Positions 55,247 to 63,168 of a stretch of DNA of 64,000 bases are shown piece after piece. Below the pieces are notes generated by a model. That model did not search any database, was not told the origin of the DNA, and was given only the letters and a program-made list of their open reading frames with translations. Origin of the DNA: JABDIY01 sp963803845. GTDB taxonomy: Bacteria > Actinomycetota > Acidimicrobiia > Acidimicrobiales > SZUA-35. A program made the translations under genes and the position numbers. Location: NCBI GenBank assembly GCA_963803845.1, contig CAWDNZ010000004.1, positions 1,984,001 to 2,048,000 of the forward strand, given 5' to 3'. Numbering within the stretch: position 1 is the stretch's first letter; each line of letters opens with the position of its first letter.

Positions 55247-56260
55247 ATGAGCATTCGCGTAGGCATTAATGGTTTCGGGCGTATCGGACGCAACTTCTTC
55301 AGGGCGGCCAAGGCAGCCGGGGCAGACATCGACTTCGTCGCCGTCAATGACCTCGGCTCGCTGGAGACAATGGCCCACCTCCTCAAGTACGACAGCGTCC
55401 TGGGCGTCTTGCCTCAGGAGATCACCGCCGTCGACGGTGGCATCTCCGTTGACGGTGACGTGCTCAAGGTCATGAGCGAGCGCAGTCCAGCTGATCTGCC
55501 GTGGGGAGAGCTCGGCGTCGACGTTGTCATCGAGTCCACCGGTGCGTTCAACTCCCGGGAGAAGGCCGGTCTCCACTTGGATGGCGGCGCACCGTTCGTT
55601 ATCGTCTCCGCACCGTGCTCGGGGGCTGACAATACCTTCGTCTACGGGGTCAACCATGAAGACTTCGACCCCAAGACGGACAAGGTGGTGTCCAATGCAT
55701 CATGCACCACCAACTGCTTCGTGCCCATGGTGAAGGTGCTGGATGACAACTTCGGTCTTGTTCACGGCCTCATGACCACCATCCACGCCTACACGGGCGA
55801 TCAGACCACGGTGGACACGCCCCACTCGGACTTGCGCCGAGCCCGAGCCGCCGCCATCAACATCATTCCCACCTCCACCGGGGCCGCCCGGGCAACCAGC
55901 CTGGTGATGCAGAGCATGCAGGGCAAGCTCGACGGGATCGCAATGCGGGTTCCGGTACCCACCGGATCCATAACAGACTTCACCGCCGTGCTGAAGAAGG
56001 AAGTGAGCGCCGACGAGATCAATGCCGCCTACAAGGCCGCATCGGAAAGCGGACCCATGGCGTCGGTTCTGGAATACACGGAAGCACCGATTGTCTCGTC
56101 CGACATCGTCACCTCGCCGGCGTCCTGCACTATCGACGCCGGGCTGACCACCACCCTGGGAACCCTGGTGAAGGTGGCCGGTTGGTATGACAACGAGTGG
56201 GGCTATTCCAACCGCCTGGTGGACATGGCCATGATCGTTGGCGCCGCCAATCAGGCCTAG
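55247..56260 (+). CDS. gap: Glyceraldehyde-3-phosphate dehydrogenase, type I
   Basis: The glycolytic enzyme forming 1,3-bisphosphoglycerate, 337 residues. The NAD-binding motif INGFGRIGRNFFRA opens the protein. The active-site Cys153 is in SNASCTTNC and its base His180 in MTTIHAYTGDQ. Asp/Leu residues after the second strand (AVNDLGS) suggest NAD rather than NADP use. A WYDNEWGYSNR block ends the catalytic domain. It is intact and followed after 50 nt by pgk, the standard gap-pgk-tpiA order. Confidence 0.97.
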   Translation: MSIRVGINGFGRIGRNFFRAAKAAGADIDFVAVNDLGSLETMAHLLKYDSVLGVLPQEITAVDGGISVDGDVLKVMSERSPADLPWGELGVDVVIESTGAFNSREKAGLHLDGGAPFVIVSAPCSGADNTFVYGVNHEDFDPKTDKVVSNASCTTNCFVPMVKVLDDNFGLVHGLMTTIHAYTGDQTTVDTPHSDLRRARAAAINIIPTSTGAARATSLVMQSMQGKLDGIAMRVPVPTGSITDFTAVLKKEVSADEINAAYKAASESGPMASVLEYTEAPIVSSDIVTSPASCTIDAGLTTTLGTLVKVAGWYDNEWGYSNRLVDMAMIVGAANQA

Positions 56261-56310
56261 AGCCCTAGGAGGCTGCGAAGCGGCGACGCGTCCGGTCACA
56301 GAGGAGAATC

Positions 56311-57426
56311 ATGATCAACGGTGTTCCTGAACTAGAGGATCTCGGCGACGTCAACGGCAAGAACGTCCTCGTTCGGGTGGACTTCAACGTGCCCGTACGC
56401 AACGGCGAGATTACCGACGACCTCCGCATCCGCGCCGCCCTGCCAACGTTGAAGTGGCTGGTCGACCGCGGTGCCAACGTCACAGCATGCTCACACCTCG
56501 GCCGCCCGAAGGGAACGCCGAACCCGGAGTACTCGATGGAGCCCGTCAGGCAACGCCTTGCCAGCCTGGCCCCCGAAGTCAAGCTGCTCGAGAACCTTCG
56601 TTTCAACCCGGGGGAGACCAGCAACGATCCGGCGTTTGTGGCCCAATTGGTCGATGGCCAAGACATGTATGTGAACGACGCATTCGGAGCATCTCACCGA
56701 GAACACGCCAGCATCGTAGGTCCACCCCAGACGCTACCTTCGGCCGCCGGTCGGCTTCTGGCAAAAGAGGTCGAGGTTCTCCTCGGGGTTCGCAACAACC
56801 CTCGTCGCCCGTTTGTCGGCATCATGGGTGGTGCCAAGATCAGCGACAAACTCAGCGTTGTTGAGGCATTGCTTCAGGTGGTTGATCAGCTGATCATCGG
56901 CGGTGGTATGGCGTACACGTTCCTGGCTTCCCAAGGTCACAGCGTTGGTGATTCCCTCCTTGAAGAGGACATGATCGAAACCTGTGGTGCCTTGCTGAAG
57001 AGCGGAAGCTCGCTTGTGTTGCCCCACGACACCACCGTCCTCGTTGGCGGGAAACTCTTTGATCCCAGTGCTGGGGGAGAGGTGCGGCAGATGGGGGTAG
57101 ACATCCCCCCGGGGGCGATGGGTGTTGATATTGGCCCGGGATCAGCAGCTGCATTTACCGACATCATCAGCGAGGCCGGAACCGTTCTTTGGAATGGGCC
57201 GATGGGCGTGTTCGAGGACCCCCGCTTCGAGGCCGGCACCCGCACCGTCGCCGGAGCGATGGCCGAGAGCAAAGCCTTCACCGTGGTTGGCGGCGGCGAC
57301 TCTGCGGCTGCGGCAAAGCAGTTCGGCTTCGACACGGACATGGACCACGTCTCCACCGGCGGCGGCGCTTCCCTTGAACTCATCGAACAAGGCGACCTCC
57401 CCGGCTTACAGGCGCTCCGAGACTGA
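56311..57426 (+). CDS. pgk: Phosphoglycerate kinase
   Basis: The ATP-forming step that follows gap, 371 residues, a little shorter than the common 390-400. VLVRVDFNVPVRNGEI, SHLGRPKG, FMGGAK-like IMGGAKISDKLSVVEAL and the terminal VVGGGDSAAAAKQFGFDTDMDHVSTGGGASLE are the expected elements for 3-phosphoglycerate and nucleotide binding. An AGAGGAGA ribosome binding site lies six bases before ATG. Downstream, 149 nt separate it from tpiA and include a small coupled reading frame. Confidence 0.96.
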   Translation: MINGVPELEDLGDVNGKNVLVRVDFNVPVRNGEITDDLRIRAALPTLKWLVDRGANVTACSHLGRPKGTPNPEYSMEPVRQRLASLAPEVKLLENLRFNPGETSNDPAFVAQLVDGQDMYVNDAFGASHREHASIVGPPQTLPSAAGRLLAKEVEVLLGVRNNPRRPFVGIMGGAKISDKLSVVEALLQVVDQLIIGGGMAYTFLASQGHSVGDSLLEEDMIETCGALLKSGSSLVLPHDTTVLVGGKLFDPSAGGEVRQMGVDIPPGAMGVDIGPGSAAAFTDIISEAGTVLWNGPMGVFEDPRFEAGTRTVAGAMAESKAFTVVGGGDSAAAAKQFGFDTDMDHVSTGGGASLELIEQGDLPGLQALRD

Positions 57427-57498
57427 TTCCGCTCGACCATGACTAGGATTCGAATTCCACAGCGTGAGGCTGCGGAGGGACGGAGCAGCACGTTGAAC

Positions 57499-57579
57499 AT
57501 GTTTAGATTGATTGAGCGAAGCGAGACCGAAGCGACCCGTAGTGAGGAACGAACGAAGGCGAGCGGAGGCATATTATGA
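57499..57579 (+). CDS. Possible 26-residue leader ORF coupled to tpiA
   Basis: ATG 57499 opens 26 codons ending in a TGA at 57577-57579 that overlaps the tpiA ATG (ATGA). The peptide is highly charged (IERSETEATRSEERTKASG) because the DNA repeats GCGAAGCGA-like units. It has no recognisable family and only a weak upstream ribosome binding site. It may be a translated leader, or simply a repetitive untranslated region that happens to stay open. GCGGAGG near its end is the ribosome binding site for tpiA. Confidence 0.35.
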   Translation: MFRLIERSETEATRSEERTKASGGIL

Positions 57580-58352
57580 GCCGAAAACCACTGATCAGCG
57601 GTAACTGGAAGATGCACCTCAATCATTTTGAGGCCATGAAACTCATCCAGGAAATGAGTTACAAGATCACCGGTGATGATGTGGACGTGGTGGACGTCTC
57701 GGTGCATCCGCCGTTCACCGATCTCCGCACGGTTCAGACCGTGATCGATTCGGACAAGCTGCCGTTCTTCCTCGGAGCACAGCACTCTCACTTTGAGGAA
57801 AAGGGCGCGTTCACGGGTGAAATCGCACCGTCGATGCTCGCCAAGTTGAACGTGACCTACGTGATTACCGGGCACAGCGAGCGGCGCGAAATCTTCGGTG
57901 AGACCGACGAAATTGTCAATTCCAAAACAAAAGCGATTTTAGCTTCAGGTATGACCCCCATCGTTTGTGTTGGCGAAACGCTCGAAGAACGCGACGCTGG
58001 GCAAGCCGAAACCAAGATCGGATCGCAGGTTCAAGCGGCCCTCACCGGGCTTAGTGCTGAACAGGTGGGTGGGTTGGTGATCGCCTATGAACCGATCTGG
58101 GCGATCGGCACGGGGCGCACCGCTTCAGCCGACGATGCCCAGGCCATGTGTCACCACGTGCGAGCCGGTGTTCAGGGAATCTACGGTGACGAAGCGGCTC
58201 AGAGCGTGAGAATTCAATACGGTGGATCGGTGAAACCCGCCAATGCTCGTGAGCTCTTGACCCAGCCCGACATTGACGGAGCGTTGGTCGGTGGAGCATC
58301 GCTAGACGCCGACGATTTCTCCCGAATCGTTCAATACCGACTGGCCGACTGA
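57576..58352 (+). CDS. tpiA: Triosephosphate isomerase
   Basis: Interconverts dihydroxyacetone phosphate and glyceraldehyde 3-phosphate. It has 258 residues with Lys12 (SGNWKMH), His100 (TGHSERRE) and Glu172 (YEPIWAIGTG), the complete active site. QYGGSVKPANA and GALVGGASLD form the phosphate-binding loops. It closes the gap-pgk-tpiA set. The gene that often follows in bacteria, secG, is not present; an oligopeptide transporter operon begins instead. Confidence 0.97.
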   Translation: MSRKPLISGNWKMHLNHFEAMKLIQEMSYKITGDDVDVVDVSVHPPFTDLRTVQTVIDSDKLPFFLGAQHSHFEEKGAFTGEIAPSMLAKLNVTYVITGHSERREIFGETDEIVNSKTKAILASGMTPIVCVGETLEERDAGQAETKIGSQVQAALTGLSAEQVGGLVIAYEPIWAIGTGRTASADDAQAMCHHVRAGVQGIYGDEAAQSVRIQYGGSVKPANARELLTQPDIDGALVGGASLDADDFSRIVQYRLAD

Positions 58353-58373
58353 GCTCCTCTGCTCATTGAGCCG

Positions 58374-58391
58374 CAGTGATCCACGTCACTG
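58374..58391. promoter_or_regulatory. CRP/FNR-type inverted repeat upstream of opp operon
   Basis: CAGTGA-TCCACG-TCACTG is a perfect 6-bp inverted repeat whose core GTGA-N6-TCAC has the spacing bound by CRP-family regulators. It lies 115-132 nt upstream of the substrate-binding protein start, a plausible activator position. Confidence 0.45.
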
Positions 58392-58467
58392 TGTTCCATT
58401 TCCGAGGTGTGACATTCGTTGGGGTGACCGTCTAGGCGGCAGATCCCCTCTATTCTTCTTGAGTTGC

Positions 58468-58485
58468 GCGGTCATCACCGACCGC
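58468..58485 (+). promoter_or_regulatory. Hairpin in the opp leader
   Basis: GCGGTC (58468-58473) and GACCGC (58480-58485) pair across a 6-nt loop, ending nine bases before the GAGGAGAG ribosome binding site (58493-58500) of the binding protein gene. It could be an operator or an RNA element affecting translation. Confidence 0.35.
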
Positions 58486-58505
58486 CAAACCTGAGGAGAG
58501 TAACT

Positions 58506-60197
58506 ATGAAATCAAGCAAGATCGCCAGCCTTCTGGCGCTGCTGTTTGCTTTCGCACTGGTCGCCGCTGCTTGCGGTAGCGATGATCCAGTAGCGAATAC
58601 CGACGACAGCGTGGAGACCGACGGAACCGCCACCGATGATGATGGTGCCGCCACCGATGACGGCGAACCTGCCGATGACAGTGCCGCCACCGACGATGGT
58701 GCGATGTCGGAAGACTTCACCGTCAGCCAGGGCATCGTCGAGCCCTCCTTCATCGATTCATTCAACATTCAGGACTCCGAGGGCTTCGAAGTCGGCCGTC
58801 TGATCTTCGATGGTTTGACCGATTTCGATAGCGATCTGGCGGCCATTCCGGCCGTCGCCGAAAGCTGGGACCACGAGGACTTCACCGTCTGGACCTTCAA
58901 TCTGCGGCCAGACACCAAGTTCCACAACGGTGAGACCGTCACCGCCCAGAGCTTCATCAATGCCTTCACCTACTTGGCCAGCCCCGACGCTGCATCCGAT
59001 GTGAGCTACTACGGCGATGTTGCCGGTATCGAAGGCTATGGCGACGTGGCTTCCGGCGACGCTACCGAGATCTCCGGTTTGTCGGCCACTGATGACAACA
59101 CGCTCGTCATCACCCTGAGCGGACCGAACGCCCTGCTGCCCAGCATCATTGCGCACCCGGCCTTCTCGCCTCGCTCCGAGGCTTCTATGGCCGATCCGGC
59201 AACAAGCCTCGAAACCCCCATCGGAAACGGCCCGTACAAAATGGTCAGCCCGTGGGAACACAACGTGTCCATCTCGTTGGAACGCTTCGAGGACTACTAC
59301 GGCACGCCCGGCAATCCTTCTGCCGTTGAATTCCTCATCTTCGATTCGCTCGACACCATGTACCTCGAAGTGCAGGCTGGCACGCTGGACATCACCGACG
59401 TCCCCGCCGAGCAGATCGAGGCAGCTGCCGCTGAGTTCGGCGATCGCAACATCGAGGTCTCCATCGGTGCCTACAACTACCTCGGTTTCCCGGTTGGTAC
59501 GGCTCCCTTCGATAACGCCGAGCTTCGTCAGGCACTGAGCATGGCGATCGATCGCGAAGCCATCACCCAGCAAATCTTTGCTGGCACCCGTGATCCGGCC
59601 GACGGCTTCTACCCGGGCCTCGCTCCCGGCGGCTCCGCCGGCCTCTGCACCAACTGTGTCTATGACGTCGAGGCTGCCAAGGCTCTCTACGACGCCGCCG
59701 GTGGTATCCCGGGCGACAAGGTCACGGTGTACTTCAACTCCGGCTCTGGTCATGAGGACTGGATTCAGGCTGTTGCCAACAACTGGAACCAGGCCTTCGG
59801 AATCGAAGCCGAGTTCATCGGTCAGGAATTCGCCCCGTATCTGGACTTCGTTCAGGGTGGCGAGATCGACGGACCGTTCCGGCTGGGCTGGGGCTGGGAT
59901 TACCCGCACGCTGTCGGTTTCCTCGAGCCTCTCTTCAAGACGGGTTCCACCGACAACCTGAGCGGATTCAGCAATGCTGACTTCGATGCTGCGCTGGCCG
60001 AGTTCCGTGCACTCGAAGACCCAGTGAGCGCCGAGGCCGAGGCGCTCATCGTCCAGATGAGCGAAATCCTCAACGAAGAAATGCCGGTCATGCCGATGTT
60101 CTTCAGCCGTGGCCAGATTGTCCACACCGACCGGATCACCAACGTGAACCTCACCGCTTTCGACTATGTCGAAATGGAGAAGATCACTCTCAAGTAG
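58506..60197 (+). CDS. oppA: Peptide ABC transporter substrate-binding lipoprotein
   Basis: A 563-residue family 5 solute-binding protein. A lipoprotein signal ends with Cys23 in LVAAACGSDD, so it is anchored to the outer face of the membrane. An acidic Thr/Asp/Ala linker of about 40 residues follows, then the binding fold (VWTFNLRPDTKFHNGE, GNGPYKMVSPWEHN, ELRQALSMAIDREAI). I chose ATG 58506, which follows GAGGAGAG, over an upstream start. The binding fold matches oligopeptide/dipeptide binders, but the ligand is not determined. A hairpin after the stop probably protects its mRNA, and the permease genes follow. Confidence 0.93.
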   Translation: MKSSKIASLLALLFAFALVAAACGSDDPVANTDDSVETDGTATDDDGAATDDGEPADDSAATDDGAMSEDFTVSQGIVEPSFIDSFNIQDSEGFEVGRLIFDGLTDFDSDLAAIPAVAESWDHEDFTVWTFNLRPDTKFHNGETVTAQSFINAFTYLASPDAASDVSYYGDVAGIEGYGDVASGDATEISGLSATDDNTLVITLSGPNALLPSIIAHPAFSPRSEASMADPATSLETPIGNGPYKMVSPWEHNVSISLERFEDYYGTPGNPSAVEFLIFDSLDTMYLEVQAGTLDITDVPAEQIEAAAAEFGDRNIEVSIGAYNYLGFPVGTAPFDNAELRQALSMAIDREAITQQIFAGTRDPADGFYPGLAPGGSAGLCTNCVYDVEAAKALYDAAGGIPGDKVTVYFNSGSGHEDWIQAVANNWNQAFGIEAEFIGQEFAPYLDFVQGGEIDGPFRLGWGWDYPHAVGFLEPLFKTGSTDNLSGFSNADFDAALAEFRALEDPVSAEAEALIVQMSEILNEEMPVMPMFFSRGQIVHTDRITNVNLTAFDYVEMEKITLK

Positions 60198-60212
60198 TGG
60201 ATTGGTAGACGT

Positions 60213-60232
60213 GATCGCCCCGCAGGGCGGTC
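60213..60232 (+). other. Intercistronic hairpin after oppA
   Basis: GATCGCCC-CGCA-GGGCGGTC forms an 8-bp stem with one G-T pair. A second GC-rich stem (CGGGGTCGG with CCGGCCCCG, 60249-60278) follows and is trailed by TTCCGTATTTT. Such structures often keep the binding protein more abundant than its permease; the second could terminate some transcripts. Confidence 0.55.
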
Positions 60233-60314
60233 ATATTCGATACGGTTTCGGGGTCGGTCGCATCAGCGCCCGGCCCCGTTCCGTATTTTCGCTCCAAACG
60301 ACTACGAGATCACA

Positions 60315-61244
60315 TTGCTCAGATACACCATCAGGCGAGTTCTTCAGATCATCCCGGTGTTCTTCATTGCAACTCTTCTGATCTTTGTGGTCATCCGGGC
60401 CCTCCCCGGCGATCCGATTCGAGCCATCGGCGGCGAGCGCACCATGCCCGCCGCCACGCGCGAAGCCCTCATCCAGCGCTACAACCTCGACAAGTCCCTG
60501 CCCGAGCAGTACGTGCTCTACATGAAGGGTCTTATCCTCGAGGCGGATATGGGGGAGAGCTATGCCCAGCGTCGTCAGGTCAATGACATCTTCCTCGAGG
60601 CTCTACCTCGGACAGCCCGCTTGGCCGGCCTCGCTGTGCTCTTCCAGGCGTTGATGGGAATACCGCTCGGCATCTGGGTCGCGGTAAAGAAAGATTCAGC
60701 GATCGACAACATCGTTCTTGTTTCCACCATCTTCATGCTGTCGTTGCCCGTTTTCCTTTTGGGATCACTGGCGCAGGTTTTCCTTGGTGTTCGTTGGGGG
60801 ATCTTCCCGATCTCGGGCGTGAACGACGGTCTGAAGTCCTACATCATGCCTTCCATGGTGATCGCGGTTTCGTTGATGGCCAGCATCATTCGACTCATGC
60901 GAGGCAGTTTGCTGGACACCTTCCGAGAGGACTACCTCCGCACGGCGAAAGCCAAAGGACTCAGTGGTGGTCGGGTCTTCGGGATTCATGCGTTGCGCAA
61001 CGCCATGATCCCCGTGATCACCGTGTTGGGTATCGACTTGGGAGCCCTGCTGGGCGGGACCATCGTGACCGAGGCGATCTTCAATATTCCTGGCATCGGT
61101 TTCCAGATCACCCAGGCGATCACGTTACGGGATAACACCATCGTGATCGGTGTTGCCACGTTCCTGGTGATCGCCTACATGTTGATCAACCTGGTGGTGG
61201 ACTTACTTTATGCCGTGCTCGACCCCAGGATCCGATACGAATGA
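60315..61244 (+). CDS. oppB: Peptide ABC transporter permease (OppB/DppB)
   Basis: A 309-residue inner-membrane subunit with six predicted helices. The N-terminal RRVLQIIPVFFIATLLIFVVI is the usual first helix of this family, and the coupling motif for the ATPase is around LRTAKAKGLSGGRVFGIHALRNA. It starts with TTG 60315 (LRYTIRR), an uncommon start without a strong ribosome binding site. The 3' end overlaps the next gene (ATGA). Confidence 0.93.
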   Translation: MLRYTIRRVLQIIPVFFIATLLIFVVIRALPGDPIRAIGGERTMPAATREALIQRYNLDKSLPEQYVLYMKGLILEADMGESYAQRRQVNDIFLEALPRTARLAGLAVLFQALMGIPLGIWVAVKKDSAIDNIVLVSTIFMLSLPVFLLGSLAQVFLGVRWGIFPISGVNDGLKSYIMPSMVIAVSLMASIIRLMRGSLLDTFREDYLRTAKAKGLSGGRVFGIHALRNAMIPVITVLGIDLGALLGGTIVTEAIFNIPGIGFQITQAITLRDNTIVIGVATFLVIAYMLINLVVDLLYAVLDPRIRYE

Positions 61245-62176
61245 GCGATGTAGTGCACTCTGCCCAGGCCGCGGACGACGTGGTGACCAGCGGCCACGAT
61301 CGCAGCCTCACCTATGACGCTTGGCAGATCCTAAAGCGCCGTTGGCTCTTTTGGCTGGGAATCATTCTTGTGGGCTCCTTCGCCATCATGGCGATCTTTC
61401 CGCAGCTCTTTCTGTTCTTCAACCCGGCCGACACCGACATCAGCGGTTCCAGCTGCAACCTTCGAGAAGGCCGGCTGGCACCATCGTCGGAACACTGGTT
61501 CGGAACTGATCAGCAGGGTTGTGATTACTACGTTCGCGTGATCTACGGAGCTCAGGTTTCCATGCGGGTTGCACTGGGCGCCACCGCGGTCACCGCCACG
61601 TTGGGTCTTCTCCTCGGCGCTCTCGCCGGCTACTACGGGTCGTGGATAGACACGATTCTTTCTCGCGTCGCCGATGGCTTCTTCGCCCTCCCGTATCTGG
61701 TGGGTGCCATCATCATCCTCTCCGCACTTTCAACGCAGGGTTCTCGTTCCGAGATCGACGTTTTGATCGCTATCGCCTTCCTGGGGTGGCCAGCGGTCTT
61801 GCGCCTGTTCCGGGGCCAGGTGCTCCAGGTGAAGACCATGGAGTATGTGGAGTCAGCCCGGGCATTGGGAGCGTCTGATTATCGGATTCTTCGCAAGCAC
61901 ATTTTTCCCAACGCCATCGCTCCCGTGCTCATCTACTCCACCATCGGTATGGGTGCGGTCATCTCGGTGGAGGCCACACTGTCCTTCCTCGGAATCGGCC
62001 TGCCGCTGGGAACGATTTCGTGGGGGATCATGATCAACGATGCGCAGCGCTTCGTGCGGGCGGGAACCGACATTCACCTGCTCATCTTCCCCGGCATCTT
62101 CCTGGTTCTTGCCAGCCTCGGTTTTGTGGTGCTCGGCGAGGAACTCCGTGAAGCGTTTGATCCGAGGTCTCGATGA
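61241..62176 (+). CDS. oppC: Peptide ABC transporter permease (OppC/DppC)
   Basis: A 311-residue permease partner of OppB. After a cytosolic N-terminus (about 25 residues) come the first helix LFWLGIILVGSFAIMAIF, an outward loop with a CNLREG segment, and the core helices with the coupling motif YVESARALGASDYRILRKHIFPNA. The DPRS(R) C-terminus is typical. It overlaps both neighbours by four bases (ATGA), so the permease and ATPase genes are translated together. Confidence 0.93.
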   Translation: MSDVVHSAQAADDVVTSGHDRSLTYDAWQILKRRWLFWLGIILVGSFAIMAIFPQLFLFFNPADTDISGSSCNLREGRLAPSSEHWFGTDQQGCDYYVRVIYGAQVSMRVALGATAVTATLGLLLGALAGYYGSWIDTILSRVADGFFALPYLVGAIIILSALSTQGSRSEIDVLIAIAFLGWPAVLRLFRGQVLQVKTMEYVESARALGASDYRILRKHIFPNAIAPVLIYSTIGMGAVISVEATLSFLGIGLPLGTISWGIMINDAQRFVRAGTDIHLLIFPGIFLVLASLGFVVLGEELREAFDPRSR

Positions 62177-63168
62177 AGCCTCGTTTCGATCCTGAGCTTC
62201 TGCTCATGGAGGTCGCCGGGCTCACGGTGGAATTCGACACGCCTGACGGGACGGTACATGCGGTGACCGATGTGAGCTACCGGCTCCACCGAGGTGAGAC
62301 GTTGGCAATCCTTGGCGAATCCGGCAGCGGCAAGAGTGTTTCGGTACAGGCGATCATGGGTTTGATTCCCAGCCCACCCGGTCGTATCGCCGCCGGTTCG
62401 GTGATGTTCCAGGGTCTCGACCTCGTGACCGCCAGCCGTAGTGAGGTGAATATGCTTCTGGGCTCGGAGATCGCCATGATCTTCCAGGATCCGCTCAGTT
62501 CTCTCAATCCAGTGTTTCCCGTTGGTTGGCAGATCGGTGAGGCACTGCGGGTGAAGGACGGTCTGAGTCGGGCCGATGCACGAGCTCGGGCTGTCGATCT
62601 CATGGATCGAGTTCACATCCCAAACGCCCGAAAGCGCGTTCGCGACTATCCACATGAGTTTTCCGGTGGCATGCGCCAACGGGCCATGATCGCGATGGCG
62701 CTCGCTCAGGATCCCAAGGTGCTGATCGCCGACGAGCCCACCACTGCGCTCGACGTCACGGTGCAAGCGCAGATCATGGACTTGTTGGAAGAGATTCAGC
62801 GGGAATCCAAGATGGGTCTCATCCTCATCACCCACGATCTGGGTGTGGTCGCTTCGGTGGCCGATTCGGTGTTGGTGATGTATGGCGGTCGGATCATCGA
62901 ACGTGCCAGCGCCGACGATTTTTACGCCAAACCGGCCCACCCTTACAGCCAAGGCCTGCTCGCATCGGTACCTCGACTGCTAAGTGATATGGGTCGTCTG
63001 CAGCCGATCGATGGTTCACCGCCCTCGCTTATTCATCTGCCCCCTGGGTGTTCGTTCAGCCCCCGTTGCCCGCACGTTGCGTCAGAGTGTCTGACCGATC
63101 GCCCCCATCTGGTGGAGGTCCCCACCCGTCCCGGTTTGGCCGCATGTAAGCGAATGGGAAAGTTCTGA
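62173..63168 (+). CDS. oppD: Peptide ABC transporter ATPase (OppD/DppD)
   Basis: A 331-residue ATP-binding subunit. Walker A is LGESGSGKSVSVQ, the Q-loop lies in IFQDPLSSLNP, the signature is FSGGMRQRAM, Walker B is VLIADEPTTALD and the switch His is in LITHDLGVVA. The C-terminal oligopeptide transporter extension carries cysteines (CSFSPRCPHVASEC) that in relatives can bind an iron-sulfur cluster. It overlaps the next gene by one base (TGATG). Confidence 0.95.
   Translation: MKPRFDPELLLMEVAGLTVEFDTPDGTVHAVTDVSYRLHRGETLAILGESGSGKSVSVQAIMGLIPSPPGRIAAGSVMFQGLDLVTASRSEVNMLLGSEIAMIFQDPLSSLNPVFPVGWQIGEALRVKDGLSRADARARAVDLMDRVHIPNARKRVRDYPHEFSGGMRQRAMIAMALAQDPKVLIADEPTTALDVTVQAQIMDLLEEIQRESKMGLILITHDLGVVASVADSVLVMYGGRIIERASADDFYAKPAHPYSQGLLASVPRLLSDMGRLQPIDGSPPSLIHLPPGCSFSPRCPHVASECLTDRPHLVEVPTRPGLAACKRMGKF

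Noticed and set aside
58758..60125. A 455-codon antisense frame opposite oppA
   Set aside because: Same reason: it shadows a well-supported binding protein and has no domain or ribosome binding site.
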